From Candidatus Fermentibacteraceae bacterium (lineage in GTDB: Bacteria > Fermentibacterota > Fermentibacteria > Fermentibacterales > JCC-6), in assembly GCA_016744855.1 (NCBI GenBank), contig JADGDO010000003.1:124001-188000 (forward strand): DNA of 64,000 bases, given 5' to 3'. The stretch's first letter is position 1. The number at the start of each line of letters is the position of its first letter. The position numbers were made by a program, and so were the translations under genes. Positions 8,375 through 17,115 of the stretch are shown one piece after another. Under the pieces are notes generated by a model. It worked only from the letters and a program-made list of their open reading frames with translations. It made no database searches and was not told the DNA's origin.

Positions 8375-9740
8375 TGTTTTCCCCTCCCTTCAGAGGAAGA
8401 AGAATCTGGAAAATTGTTCCCACATCAGGAGTACTTGAGAGGAGCCGGATATAGCCGTTGTGGTATTCCTCAATGATTCGCTTTGCGAGGGAAAGACCAA
8501 GCCCCCAACCACCCGTTCTGGTAGTGAAACCAGCCTGGAATATCTTCCCTTGGTCACCGTAGGGAATGCCACGGCCATTATCTGAAACTCTGATTTCGAC
8601 CTCTTTTGCTCCCGACTGAGCATATTCGCAACTAACGGTTACTATCCCTCCGTCAGCTGTGCTTGCACAGGATGCAACTGAATTTTTAATAAGATTTTCA
8701 AGAACCCAGCCGATCAAAACTGAATTTCCATTGATAATGTGCTCATTTTTACTCTGGTCGAGTTCAAGAACCACACCACTACCCAGCAGACCCTTTCTTG
8801 TATTGAAGTAGGCCACAACCTCTGCGACAGTGCTTTCAATACTAATTGGGTTCAGTCGCGGTTTCCGCCCCATCTGACCGTATCTCTGGGCAATGCTGTT
8901 GAGCCGGTCAACATCTGCACTCATGTGTATAAGAGCATCTTCAAGATCAGATATCCTTGAAAGGTCAGGGTCATCCTTAAGCAACTCTATCCAACCCATA
9001 AGAGATGATAGAGGTGTACTGATCTGATGGGCTGTTTCTCTTGCAAAACCAACCCATGAGAGGTCTCGGTCTCTGGATACCTCAGATCGTAGAAACATGA
9101 AAACAATTGCAGCGATGAGAAGCAGCAGTGCCAGCTCAAGAAAAGGTATCAATCTCATCTCTGTATTTAGCGGGGAAATTCCATAGAAAAGATGCCCGAT
9201 TGTGTCGACTCCAGCAATGATAGGAATAGGGTCATTCTCCGATGCCAACTCATCCATTCTCCTCTTGATCTCCTCTATTCTGTCAGGCGGGAATCCATCA
9301 ATAACCTCGCCATTAACAATCTGGGGGTTATTGCTCTTGTCAGCAAAAATAGTCGGGAAATCAAGTCTGTTAACCAGTTCACGGAAAAGACCTCGTGTAA
9401 AATTAATGACCCGTGTCTGTTCGTTTGGAAGAAGTCTCTGGGTATGAATAAAAAGAGTAGTATCTGCACAGGAGGAACAAAAAAGAGATTCACTCTCGAT
9501 GATTGAACTCGTTCTCTGAGCAGGGTGACCACAAACAGTGCAGGACATAAGCCCTGATTCATCTCCTACAATACTTAGAGGGTATTGAACGCCGGCCCAG
9601 AGCCAGGCAATTGTCTCACAATCTTTTTGATTGGATTTGTTTAACTTTTTCACAAGGTCATGAGTGTACCACAAAAACACCCATATAGTGATACTGGCGA
9701 AAAGAATAAATGCCAAGCGTCTTCTGAATGTATTACGCAT
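8349..9740 (-). CDS. Membrane sensor histidine kinase (PorY-like) with extracytoplasmic Cys4 motif
   Basis: A 463-residue kinase. TM1 spans about 8-28 and TM2 about 197-217, with a 170-residue extracytoplasmic segment between. The H-box ETAHQISTPLSSL puts the phospho-His at 238; ENLIKNSVAS is the N-box, DNGRGIP is G1 and GWGLGLSLAKRI is G2. The extracytoplasmic part contains C67-x2-C70...C88-x2-C91, a zinc-ribbon-like or redox-active arrangement. There is no HAMP domain. The 26-nt overlap with the PorX-like gene makes them a cognate pair. The ATG lies 1 nt after the stop of the LarA-like gene. Confidence 0.92.
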   Translation of the reverse strand: MRNTFRRRLAFILFASITIWVFLWYTHDLVKKLNKSNQKDCETIAWLWAGVQYPLSIVGDESGLMSCTVCGHPAQRTSSIIESESLFCSSCADTTLFIHTQRLLPNEQTRVINFTRGLFRELVNRLDFPTIFADKSNNPQIVNGEVIDGFPPDRIEEIKRRMDELASENDPIPIIAGVDTIGHLFYGISPLNTEMRLIPFLELALLLLIAAIVFMFLRSEVSRDRDLSWVGFARETAHQISTPLSSLMGWIELLKDDPDLSRISDLEDALIHMSADVDRLNSIAQRYGQMGRKPRLNPISIESTVAEVVAYFNTRKGLLGSGVVLELDQSKNEHIINGNSVLIGWVLENLIKNSVASCASTADGGIVTVSCEYAQSGAKEVEIRVSDNGRGIPYGDQGKIFQAGFTTRTGGWGLGLSLAKRIIEEYHNGYIRLLSSTPDVGTIFQILLPLKGGENSDNNTMGG

Positions 9741-9741
9741 T

Positions 9742-10773
9742 TTACGCTTCCATCACCGGATAGGAAAAACCAGCATCTTCAATAACTGTTTCGCACATTG
9801 GAGGTGGACTATTGAATCCGAACCTCTGCATATCAACCCCCGTCCGGAAAGAAAGATCAATTCGGTTTCGAATTCTGCTTAGACGAATTGCAGCATGGTC
9901 ACCCAGTAAATATTCTTCAGAGGAGCGGGGAACGCAAACAGACGCAGATGAGGAGGAAAGAAGGCGTTCCATCTGCCTGGCACCCAGTCCCTCTGGACAA
10001 CTCGCACACAAAACAAGTTTGCCCCCGTCCTTAACAGCACCTTCCCACATAAACACTGCTTTCATAGCCTGATACAAGCTTACTTCCAGGCTTCTACCTG
10101 GACGAACCTCCAGGGAAGAGTATTTTTCACTAAGGGAAATTCCATGTTCAATAGCTGCAACAGAACAGGCATCGTAAAAAGAAGAGTCAAGAGGACCGCA
10201 AAACGTCTTATCAGTTCCGGATACGCCGTTTAGCATAAGAATCTCAGTCATGCGTGAAAGCATTCCAGCACCTTCCATCATATCCTCGTGAACGGGGTTC
10301 CCAGCCAGTTTCCCCGGCAGGGCACCCGGTAGGCAGGCAAGAAAGTGATTCTGAAGAACTGTTTTTCTTGATGAAACCCCGGGTAGGAATGACTTCCTGC
10401 CCCCGGTAAATCCAGCGAAGTAGTGTGGCTCTACGGTATTAACTGCAACTACAGGTCCCTCAAGCAACCAGGGGTGAATTTCAACCTCAGTCCCTCTCGA
10501 TGTAGTACCAATATTGATATGGGTTCCATCATCGCAGTCATGGCTGAACGAGGGAACATCCGGAGAGAATGCTTCTCCAAGGATTTTTTGTTTTTCCTCG
10601 TTAGTAACGGTGCGGTGTGTTCCGGTTGCAAATATGAACCTTGCTCTGCCTTTTAGTACCGGATACAATTCAGCGAGCTGCCTGCAGGGAGATGGTCGTG
10701 TGCCGTCATTTACAACGACCGTGATAATCCCCTTCATACTCGTAATTTTATCCAGAATCTCAAATATGGACAT
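9742..10773 (-). CDS. LarA-family nickel-pincer-type racemase
   Basis: A 343-residue member of the lactate-racemase/DUF2088 family. From the chosen start I see VNDGTRP (21-27, the family DDxTRP with N for the first D), GTHR (H53), EPHYFAGFTGGRKSFLPG (H117, K127) and H143. By spacing these match the LarA residues H108, H174, K184 and H200, so the pincer ligands appear intact. It is shorter than canonical LarA (about 424), and no larB, larC or larE is nearby; the substrate could be another 2-hydroxy acid. The ATG at 10773 has GGGGAAGT upstream, whereas the longer frame would run into the divergent gene. It heads the nine-gene operon. Confidence 0.88.
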   Translation of the reverse strand: MSIFEILDKITSMKGIITVVVNDGTRPSPCRQLAELYPVLKGRARFIFATGTHRTVTNEEKQKILGEAFSPDVPSFSHDCDDGTHINIGTTSRGTEVEIHPWLLEGPVVAVNTVEPHYFAGFTGGRKSFLPGVSSRKTVLQNHFLACLPGALPGKLAGNPVHEDMMEGAGMLSRMTEILMLNGVSGTDKTFCGPLDSSFYDACSVAAIEHGISLSEKYSSLEVRPGRSLEVSLYQAMKAVFMWEGAVKDGGKLVLCASCPEGLGARQMERLLSSSSASVCVPRSSEEYLLGDHAAIRLSRIRNRIDLSFRTGVDMQRFGFNSPPPMCETVIEDAGFSYPVMEA

Positions 10774-10843
10774 TACTTCCCCGAGTGGATAGACTACAGT
10801 GATAAATACAACACTGAATATACGCACCATACGGAGGTTCAAC

Positions 10844-12733
10844 ATGCATTTCAGAAAGAAACTATCTCCTCTCGCAGTTTTCCTGCTGATTTTGCTGATC
10901 TCCACAGCAGGAGTTGCTTTTGCAAGAGCCGGGGGTGGTCAGAGTTATGGAGGTAGCAGATCAGGTGGTTCATCCGGTGGTGGTGATGGGCTGGGAATTC
11001 TTATTTACTTCCTGATAAGACTCTGTATAGAACAACCCTGTATAGGAATCCCTCTAGTTATAGTAATAATAATTGTGTCCATTATTGTAAAAAGAAAGAA
11101 CCTGAAAAAGCAGTACAGCACCATTCAAAAGGCTGGAAATAGAAATCTCAACCAGATACAAGACCCTGTAGCTACAAGAACTGCACTGGCAGGAATCAAG
11201 AGTAGAGACCCAGCATTTACAACTTCCTCACTGATTGAAAAAACAAAAACTGCTTTTCTCGAAATCCAACAAGCCTGGTCTGACCAGGACCTCTCAAAAG
11301 TTCGAAGATTTATCAGTGACGGTGTTAATGAGAGATTCACCATTCAAATCGAAATGCAGAAAAAGCAGAATATCAGAAACAGAATGTCTGATGTTCAGGT
11401 ACTTGGTACAGATATTGTTTCAATTGAGAGTGATGCACATTTCGATTCGATTCATCTCAAAATAACAGCAAAAGCAAAAGATAGCGATGAGAATCTTGCC
11501 ACGGGTAAAAAAATTCGCGATAACTTCTCCGGTACTTTCGTTGAATACTGGAGTTTTCTTAGAAAACCCGGAGCTCACACACTTGCCGGAAAAGGACTGG
11601 TTGAAGGGGTATGTCCCAACTGCTCTGCCCCTCTGAAACTCTCCGACACAGGCAGCTGCTCGTATTGTGACGCTGTAATTACCAGCGGAGAATACGACTG
11701 GGTACTGACCGAGATTACCCAGTCCGTAGAATGGAGTACTGCCTCGAATCCTTCAAAGATTCCAGGATATACGGGAATGATCGCAGCAGACCCCGGATTC
11801 AACCTGCAGACGGTAGAGGATACAGCATCAGTGATATTCTGGCGCTACATTAGAAGCTACTTCGATGGAAGAGCTGACTCTGTAAAAAAACTTGCGACAG
11901 AAGCATATTCCGATTCTCTCTCAGAAAGTCTAGAGAAAACAACCGATGGTACCTCTCATCTTTTCTTTGCTGAAGCGGCGGTAGGAGCTGTTGAGGTACA
12001 GGGAATTACTGAAGGCGTAGATTTCGACCGGATACAGGTTCTCATCAAGTGGTCAGCTTCAAACAGCTGGATTGACAATGACGGAAAATCAAAGCGGGGA
12101 GGGCCAAAAACAATAAGGCCGCAGATATTTACTCTGCTTAGAAAGCACGGAATAAAGACACTCGCTGCAACACAATTGAACAGTGCACACTGTCCCGGTT
12201 GCGGTGCTCCATACACAGGATCAGACAGTGGCTCCTGCGACTACTGTGGACGACCCTTGAATGATGGAAGTGGTGCTTGGGTTCTAGAATCAATCGATCC
12301 CTTCAGCTCCTCAAGAATAAATGCTGCAGGATTCTCACCAATCAGTGGCGCAGCAACTGTCAGCTCAGACATTCTTCTAATGGCAATGGCGAGCACTATG
12401 TATGCGGATGGAGTGCTGGATGACAAGGAAACAGCGATGCTTGATTCCTTTGCAACTCAGCATGGCATTTCATCGCAACAGCTAACAGCCATAATCAACA
12501 CTGTAAAGCAACCTGACGCACAGCTTCCACGCCCTGCGAACACAGGAGAAGCGATGGAGGTTCTTAAAGCGATGGTAAGGATGTCACTTGCAGACGGTAG
12601 AATTGACGACTCTGAAAAAACGCTGCTTGAAAACTATGCTGTCAGTTCAGGTCTCTCCAAAAATGCAGTTTCTTCTACAATTGCCCGTCAGAGGAGATCC
12701 TTGTACAAAGAAGCAAAGAAAGTGGTAAAGTGA
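10844..12733 (+). CDS. Membrane protein with Tim44-like, zinc-ribbon and TerB-like domains
   Basis: A 629-residue multidomain protein. The layout is a signal/TM segment with a glycine-serine-rich stretch after FARAGGG; TM2 (CIGIPLVIVIIIVSIIV); a Tim44-like region (about 115-255, AFLEIQQAWSDQDL...FVEYWSF); zinc ribbon CPNC-CSYC; a second Tim44-like region with NSWIDNDG; zinc ribbon CPGC-CDYC; and a C-terminal TerB-like helical domain with repeated M-x-x-ADG-x-[LI]-D-[DD]-[KS]-E motifs (MYADGVLDDKE, SLADGRIDDSE). Domain duplication is clear. The start ATG at 10844 has GGAGG 6 nt upstream and replaces an in-frame upstream codon. It is translationally coupled (GTGA) to the PLD-like gene. Function unknown. 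Confidence 0.85.
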   Translation: MHFRKKLSPLAVFLLILLISTAGVAFARAGGGQSYGGSRSGGSSGGGDGLGILIYFLIRLCIEQPCIGIPLVIVIIIVSIIVKRKNLKKQYSTIQKAGNRNLNQIQDPVATRTALAGIKSRDPAFTTSSLIEKTKTAFLEIQQAWSDQDLSKVRRFISDGVNERFTIQIEMQKKQNIRNRMSDVQVLGTDIVSIESDAHFDSIHLKITAKAKDSDENLATGKKIRDNFSGTFVEYWSFLRKPGAHTLAGKGLVEGVCPNCSAPLKLSDTGSCSYCDAVITSGEYDWVLTEITQSVEWSTASNPSKIPGYTGMIAADPGFNLQTVEDTASVIFWRYIRSYFDGRADSVKKLATEAYSDSLSESLEKTTDGTSHLFFAEAAVGAVEVQGITEGVDFDRIQVLIKWSASNSWIDNDGKSKRGGPKTIRPQIFTLLRKHGIKTLAATQLNSAHCPGCGAPYTGSDSGSCDYCGRPLNDGSGAWVLESIDPFSSSRINAAGFSPISGAATVSSDILLMAMASTMYADGVLDDKETAMLDSFATQHGISSQQLTAIINTVKQPDAQLPRPANTGEAMEVLKAMVRMSLADGRIDDSEKTLLENYAVSSGLSKNAVSSTIARQRRSLYKEAKKVVK

Positions 12734-13251
12734 GGTTTGTCAAAGATGGAGAACACTACAAATGCGTGGTGACCGATGGAATTCTTAAGGCAAAGAACAG
12801 AATATGGATAGCGACAGCGAACGTTAAAGATCTTCACGTTATCGGGGGAAGACGACGCAGTCTTCCCCTCTTGAATCATTTTGAGAAACTGCAGAGAGAC
12901 GGAGTCAGTATCCGCATTCTGCATGGTGCTAAACCTTCTGCACCATTTCTCAATACTCTTGCCAATCTGACAGAACTGCACCGGGGAGACGGTTTTGAAA
13001 TGCAGGTCTGCCCGAGGCTTCATTCTAAAATAGTTATTGTTGATAATTATATGGCCTATACAGGAAGCGCAAATCTAACCGGTGCTGGTGTAGGAGCGAA
13101 GTCTGATAAGAGAAGAAATTTTGAGTGTGGATTAGTTACAAATGATCCGGAAGAAATCCGGTATCTTGAAGAATATTTTGACAATATCTGGATGGGTCTC
13201 TACTGCAAAGAATGTGGAAGAAGAAAGCTCTGTCCCCACCCGGTTATTTAG
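12730..13251 (+). CDS. Phospholipase-D-like protein with one HKD motif and a C-terminal Cys cluster
   Basis: A 173-residue PLD-superfamily protein. The single HxKxxxxD motif is LHSKIVIVD followed by GSANLTG (about residues 97-117), so a dimer would be needed to form the active site, as in bacterial Nuc-type endonucleases. There is no signal peptide. The C-terminus ends with CKECGRRKLC, a possible metal-binding knuckle suited to nucleic-acid contact. The GTG start overlaps the stop of the Tim44/TerB gene (GTGA). Nuclease versus lipase activity cannot be decided from sequence. Confidence 0.85.
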   Translation: MRFVKDGEHYKCVVTDGILKAKNRIWIATANVKDLHVIGGRRRSLPLLNHFEKLQRDGVSIRILHGAKPSAPFLNTLANLTELHRGDGFEMQVCPRLHSKIVIVDNYMAYTGSANLTGAGVGAKSDKRRNFECGLVTNDPEEIRYLEEYFDNIWMGLYCKECGRRKLCPHPVI

Positions 13252-13675
13252 CTCTACTCAGATCCCTGATTAATCCGTATGCTTCCTGAGCACCCTCAAA
13301 ATGGAATCTGAACTCCATATCACCACTCTGGCCCGGGTTAAAGATTGACGGATCAAATGCTACAGTAAGAACCTTGCCATTTACACATGAAAATTTAACA
13401 CTGTTCACCTGAGGTGCATCGAAAGGTAGATGGATAATCCTCTTCCTGAAAACATATCCGACAATCCTTTTGTCCGAAATTGCAAGAGATCCCCAGACCA
13501 CCTCACGTTTGTGCCTGATATTCCTGCCTTTAGCTTTGAATCTGTTGTAGACAACTGTGATTCGAACTCTCTCTGCTGAAAAAAGCAGTCCTTCATTTTC
13601 CATAAAGGAACGAGCCTTCAAGGGAAGATCAGATGGTTTGAAAAAGCTTTTCAGTTTCTGTTTCAGTGAAGTCAC
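13244..13675 (-). CDS. Uncharacterised 143-residue protein
   Basis: I do not recognise the family. It is soluble and basic at the N-terminus, with alternating hydrophobic strands (RVRITVVYNRF, REVVWGSLAISDKRIVGYV, GKVLTVAFDPSIF, MEFRFHFEG) ending in a helix, which gives a pleckstrin-homology-like impression. The GTG start has GGAGGATA upstream and lies 47 nt inside the end of the STAS-like gene, so the two form a coupled pair. The stop overlaps the convergent PLD-like gene by 8 nt. Confidence 0.7.
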   Translation of the reverse strand: MTSLKQKLKSFFKPSDLPLKARSFMENEGLLFSAERVRITVVYNRFKAKGRNIRHKREVVWGSLAISDKRIVGYVFRKRIIHLPFDAPQVNSVKFSCVNGKVLTVAFDPSIFNPGQSGDMEFRFHFEGAQEAYGLIRDLSRAK

Positions 13676-14057
13676 AAGTTATATCCTCCAACCATTTTCT
13701 GGCTTCTTCCTCATTTTTAAACCATGCTAAATTCATATACCCGGGGCAGGTCTGAAAAAACAATCGTTCAATCTGAAGCTTCGTTAAAGTACTACCTGTA
13801 ACATTGGCACACTTTGCCATTCCGGATTCAACGGCAAGCTGCATAAGTTCAGCATGAATTGATTGAACGGCAGACTGCTGGATGGGAAAAAATCGTACAT
13901 CTGCAAGCAGTCCCCAGGGAATACTACCTATGGACGAGATTGCGTGAGTAAGGCTTTCTCTGTACTCTAATGCTTCTTTGACTGTCCAGAAGCCCCATAC
14001 TTTGAGATTGAGAATCGCTTTCTCTCTCTCGAAAACAATTTCAAATGAATTAGCCAA
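13629..14057 (-). CDS. STAS/SpoIIAA-like protein
   Basis: A 143-residue protein starting at TTG (14057), which follows the excellent ribosome binding site GAGGAGGG; the longer frame upstream has no such site. The pattern FEIVFEREKAILNLKVWGFWTVKEALEY..., WGLLADVRFFPI and a terminal AWFKNEEEARKWL fits the STAS/SpoIIAA-like fold, in which a beta sheet packs on helices and often mediates anti-sigma or membrane interactions. The phospho-accepting Ser of anti-sigma antagonists is not evident. Coupled to the downstream 143-residue gene. Confidence 0.7.
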   Translation of the reverse strand: MANSFEIVFEREKAILNLKVWGFWTVKEALEYRESLTHAISSIGSIPWGLLADVRFFPIQQSAVQSIHAELMQLAVESGMAKCANVTGSTLTKLQIERLFFQTCPGYMNLAWFKNEEEARKWLEDITCDFTETETEKLFQTI

Positions 14058-14339
14058 CTTCCCTCCTCGAAGCAACAATACCACTATCAATTATACAAAA
14101 GCGTTACAGCGAGACAATGGTAAACCGATGTGCACACGAGCAAAAGGGACAACCACCGAGGAAGAATTAATCAAACTAACTTGTTCACCTTCAAGCAACT
14201 TGCCCTATAGGGCAGAAAGCTGCATTGACAGGAAACAAAACAGCATTTCTCGAGGCACAGTCGGCTCAATCATTTTTCTCGGGCATTTCCAGCTTCTCCA
14301 AGAGGGTTGGAACTCCGAGAACAAAAGTATCTTGATTTA

Positions 14340-14864
14340 TCAGGACGACCCGGGAGAGACCATTTCCCATTTCTTTCCTGTGAGATACCTTCCCAACAAC
14401 AAAGAAGAAATAAGTACCAGTGGAACTGAAACCAGCAGACGAACAACGGTAAATTTGATACCCATAAATGAAGCTTCAAACACTATCATTGGTATTCTAC
14501 ACACAGCGGCAAAACCCACATAGGCAAGCACCACATGCACCCTGGCACCCTTTTCATAAAGAGTCCACGCAACTGGGAAGGCAACGTACAGACCGCCGAC
14601 GGTTGTTCCTGCAAGCAACATCACCCAGAGAAAGCTTAAAAATGATGAGTGCTCTCCAAGATGCTTTTGCACTTTCTCCCGGCTGATCCAGACTTCAAAC
14701 AATCCGATAAGAATAAATGCTCCGGGAAGAATTTTCAGCATTGAAAGAACAAATGAGATGAAGTTCTCACCTATTTCTTTCCCAGGCTGGTATCCGAACA
14801 ACAGCGAACAAAGAATGAAGAGAGCATATACAGCCATTAATAATGTGGGGAATTTCGCCTTCAA
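14340..14864 (-). CDS. Permease, second half of a split two-gene transporter
   Basis: A 174-residue membrane protein with about five hydrophobic helices. AGTTVGGLYVAFPVAWTLYEKGA and AYVGFAAVCRIPMIVFEASFMG resemble the YraQ/ArsP (UPF0718) permease family, whose usual single polypeptide is roughly as long as this and the preceding gene combined. The TTG start overlaps the stop of the 160-residue partner by 4 nt (TTGA) and has GGAGG 6-7 nt upstream. Substrate is unknown. No arsenic or redox gene is adjacent. Confidence 0.8.
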   Translation of the reverse strand: MKAKFPTLLMAVYALFILCSLLFGYQPGKEIGENFISFVLSMLKILPGAFILIGLFEVWISREKVQKHLGEHSSFLSFLWVMLLAGTTVGGLYVAFPVAWTLYEKGARVHVVLAYVGFAAVCRIPMIVFEASFMGIKFTVVRLLVSVPLVLISSLLLGRYLTGKKWEMVSPGSS

Positions 14865-15343
14865 ATTACCACCTCCGCAAAGACAAGGCCGGTGACAATC
14901 GAAACCAGCAGAGCAATGAGAAGACCCAGAGCGTTACGTATCAGGGCTGTCCTCATTCCGAAATAGGCTTTCTCAACAGGAAGGGAAATCAGTCCGACCA
15001 TCATCAATGTAGTTGTAAATGAAGAAATTACCATGAAGGGCACTCCCTGTTCGCGAAGAATTCCGCACAAAGGAAATGCGATAAATCCAGGCATAAGAGC
15101 GATTGAGCCAAGAAGCATTGCTATACCCATACCCTTCATAAGGTCTTCTTCTCCGAGGTATTCCCTGATCAGCTCATGTGGAAGTAAATAAAGAGTTATG
15201 GAAACAAGAACCAGCATAACCAGGAACATTGGAGCGATATTACTGAATTTCTTCCAGCTGATCTTCAAGGCCTTCAGAGTCTTCTTCCTGTCCGCCATAA
15301 AAGAGACAATCAGAAGAAGTGCAGTAACTGCGTAGAAAATCAT
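14861..15343 (-). CDS. Permease, first half of a split two-gene transporter
   Basis: A 160-residue membrane protein with about four to five helices. The segment LGSIALMPGFIAFPLCGILREQGVPF matches the conserved P-G-x-x-x-x-P core of the YraQ/ArsP permease family. It is coupled by a 4-nt overlap to the 174-residue companion, and the pair probably forms one transporter. The ATG is preceded by GAGGAG. The gene lies 17 nt downstream of the methyltransferase gene, so the three may be co-transcribed. Confidence 0.8.
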   Translation of the reverse strand: MIFYAVTALLLIVSFMADRKKTLKALKISWKKFSNIAPMFLVMLVLVSITLYLLPHELIREYLGEEDLMKGMGIAMLLGSIALMPGFIAFPLCGILREQGVPFMVISSFTTTLMMVGLISLPVEKAYFGMRTALIRNALGLLIALLVSIVTGLVFAEVVI

Positions 15344-15360
15344 GATTTACTCCTCAACAT

Positions 15361-16311
15361 CTAAACTCTGCTAGCGGGTAGTTTTGCCTTGATGCAGAAA
15401 AAGGAACTTGCTCCCCAGGAACGATGCCAGCTTTTATTCTCAACCTGCTCCCTGTGTAACTTCTTCCTTTTCTCATTGAAAACACTTATTCTTTTCATGT
15501 GCCTGTAATAGGAAGAAAGTGATCCTCCTCCGGCAATATAGAATTCCTTGAAATCGCTTTTCCCTCTTTTTTTATCCTCTTCTCTATCTTTAAGTGATTC
15601 CTCTGCCTTCTTCAGAAAATACTTTTGCCGTGGGGTCTCATAGGGAGGTTGTATAAAATTGCAGGTGTCGTTGCATCTGGAATCTATCTCAATGAGACCG
15701 CAATCATGCATCATCATTGGTATTTGCAACGCAATTGAATAGTCTCCATGACCGAGTTTCTTTCTGCCTCTGGCCCATATCTTCATCATTTTATGATTTT
15801 GAAATGCCCATTCATCTGGGATGCTCCCTTCTGAAGAGATTGCTTGCATCAAAGAAGACGAAACATTGTCCGGTTCATTGCACATGATCAGTCCACCGGG
15901 CTTAGTTATTCTAACCATCTCATCCAGGGCTTTCTTTGGAAACTCAAGGTGCATCAGCAAAGTCTGGCACATGGTCCAATCTGCAAAGTCATCTGGATAT
16001 GGCAATTGATACACGGTTCCCTGCTGAAAAGATGCTGTTCCTCCCAGAGCCCACTCTCTGCTGATGCAATCGGCCTCTTCCAGAAGAGCTGCTGATTCAT
16101 CCAGACCAAAGTACTTCCCTCCTTCACCGAAAAACTTCCAATAAGTCCATCCGAGATAGCCCAAACCACAACCGACATCAACCGCTGTCATTCCCTGCCT
16201 GAGATCCATCCAACGGGAATACATATCAATTGAATCATCTCTCCACATGAACTTTCTCTGCTCTACAATTAGCTTTTTCAGGTGCTTATCCGACCATTCT
16301 TTTGTCTTCAT
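15361..16311 (-). CDS. SAM-dependent methyltransferase
   Basis: A 316-residue class I methyltransferase. Motif I is AVDVGCGLGYLG (about residues 43-54), followed by the acidic ribose contact YFGLDES, a post-I segment QGTVYQLPYPDDFADW and MVRITKPGGLIMCNEP. The C-terminal 130 residues are basic and carry isolated Cys residues; no known substrate domain is visible. The ATG has GGAGGG 7 nt upstream. Substrate cannot be predicted. Confidence 0.88.
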   Translation of the reverse strand: MKTKEWSDKHLKKLIVEQRKFMWRDDSIDMYSRWMDLRQGMTAVDVGCGLGYLGWTYWKFFGEGGKYFGLDESAALLEEADCISREWALGGTASFQQGTVYQLPYPDDFADWTMCQTLLMHLEFPKKALDEMVRITKPGGLIMCNEPDNVSSSLMQAISSEGSIPDEWAFQNHKMMKIWARGRKKLGHGDYSIALQIPMMMHDCGLIEIDSRCNDTCNFIQPPYETPRQKYFLKKAEESLKDREEDKKRGKSDFKEFYIAGGGSLSSYYRHMKRISVFNEKRKKLHREQVENKSWHRSWGASSFFCIKAKLPASRV

Positions 16312-16432
16312 ATATCCCTCCAGATTATCTCTCTATAATACTCTCACTCAGTCTGAAAAGACCTTGACCTGAGTATAACATTCAACTATGAGTAGAGACG
16401 CTACCGCTAACAACTCTAATGGAAGGGAAAAC

Positions 16433-17098
16433 ATGAAGATTCTTGTAATAGCAATGACTCTGCTGATTGCCTCATTTGCTGCAGCAGACTGGAGCGAAAA
16501 TTTTGATTCCTACGCTGCCGGCAGTGGACTCAGCGGCCAGGGTGGATGGTTCCCATGGGATCTTAATCCCGGTGGAGAAGCTTATGTAACAGCAGACATG
16601 GCAAGAAGCGCTGCAAATTCTGTAGAAATCACTCCTACCTCAGACATGGTTCATGAATTCAACGTTTTGTCAGGTACACCTGTAATCACTGGATGGAATT
16701 ACATTCCAACAGGTTCTACCGGTGACCAGTTCTTTATTCTTCTTACTGTTTACATGGGTGCTGACAGTGACTGGGCTCTTCAGCTGAAGTTTGCCTGCGA
16801 TGACAGTCAGTTAATCGTTACAGAGGGTACTGCTGTTGTACCTATCATTTTTGACCAGTGGGTAGAAGTTAAAGTTGAGATCGATCTTACAGCTGACCAG
16901 CAGATGATCTACTACAACGGCGTTCTCATTGATACAATTCAGTGGAGCCCTACAAGTATGATTTATCAGTTCGACGCTCTTGATCTTTTCAGCGATGGCG
17001 GAAGTTCAATTTACTGGGATGACCTCGAAGTTATTGGTGACACCCAGATGGACCTTGCTCCATCAACATGGGCTTCAATCAAGGCTTCTATCAAATAG
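16433..17098 (+). CDS. Secreted beta-sandwich (LamG-like) protein
   Basis: A 221-residue exported protein. The signal peptide MKILVIAMTLLIASFAAA is cleaved near residue 18, then comes ENFDSYAAGSGLSGQGGW, a common opening of concanavalin-like (laminin-G) carbohydrate-binding folds, and a C-terminal IYWDDLEVIGD strand. The DNA uses regular preferred codons and has a very strong terminator just downstream, suggesting high expression as a stand-alone gene. The ATG with GGAAGGGAAAAC before it is better than an in-frame ATG 45 nt upstream. The ligand is unknown. Confidence 0.8.
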   Translation: MKILVIAMTLLIASFAAADWSENFDSYAAGSGLSGQGGWFPWDLNPGGEAYVTADMARSAANSVEITPTSDMVHEFNVLSGTPVITGWNYIPTGSTGDQFFILLTVYMGADSDWALQLKFACDDSQLIVTEGTAVVPIIFDQWVEVKVEIDLTADQQMIYYNGVLIDTIQWSPTSMIYQFDALDLFSDGGSSIYWDDLEVIGDTQMDLAPSTWASIKASIK

Positions 17099-17115
17099 TC
17101 AATTCCTGGATTTAT

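Noticed and set aside
10774-10905. N-terminal extension of the LarA-like frame by 44 codons
   Set aside because: It would overlap the start of the divergent Tim44/TerB gene and has no ribosome binding site, while the ATG at 10773 has a good one and matches the family start.
13978-14523. Long plus-strand open frame of 181 codons
   Set aside because: It is antisense to the ends of the STAS-like and permease genes, has no ribosome binding site and no protein-like pattern; the minus-strand genes explain the region.
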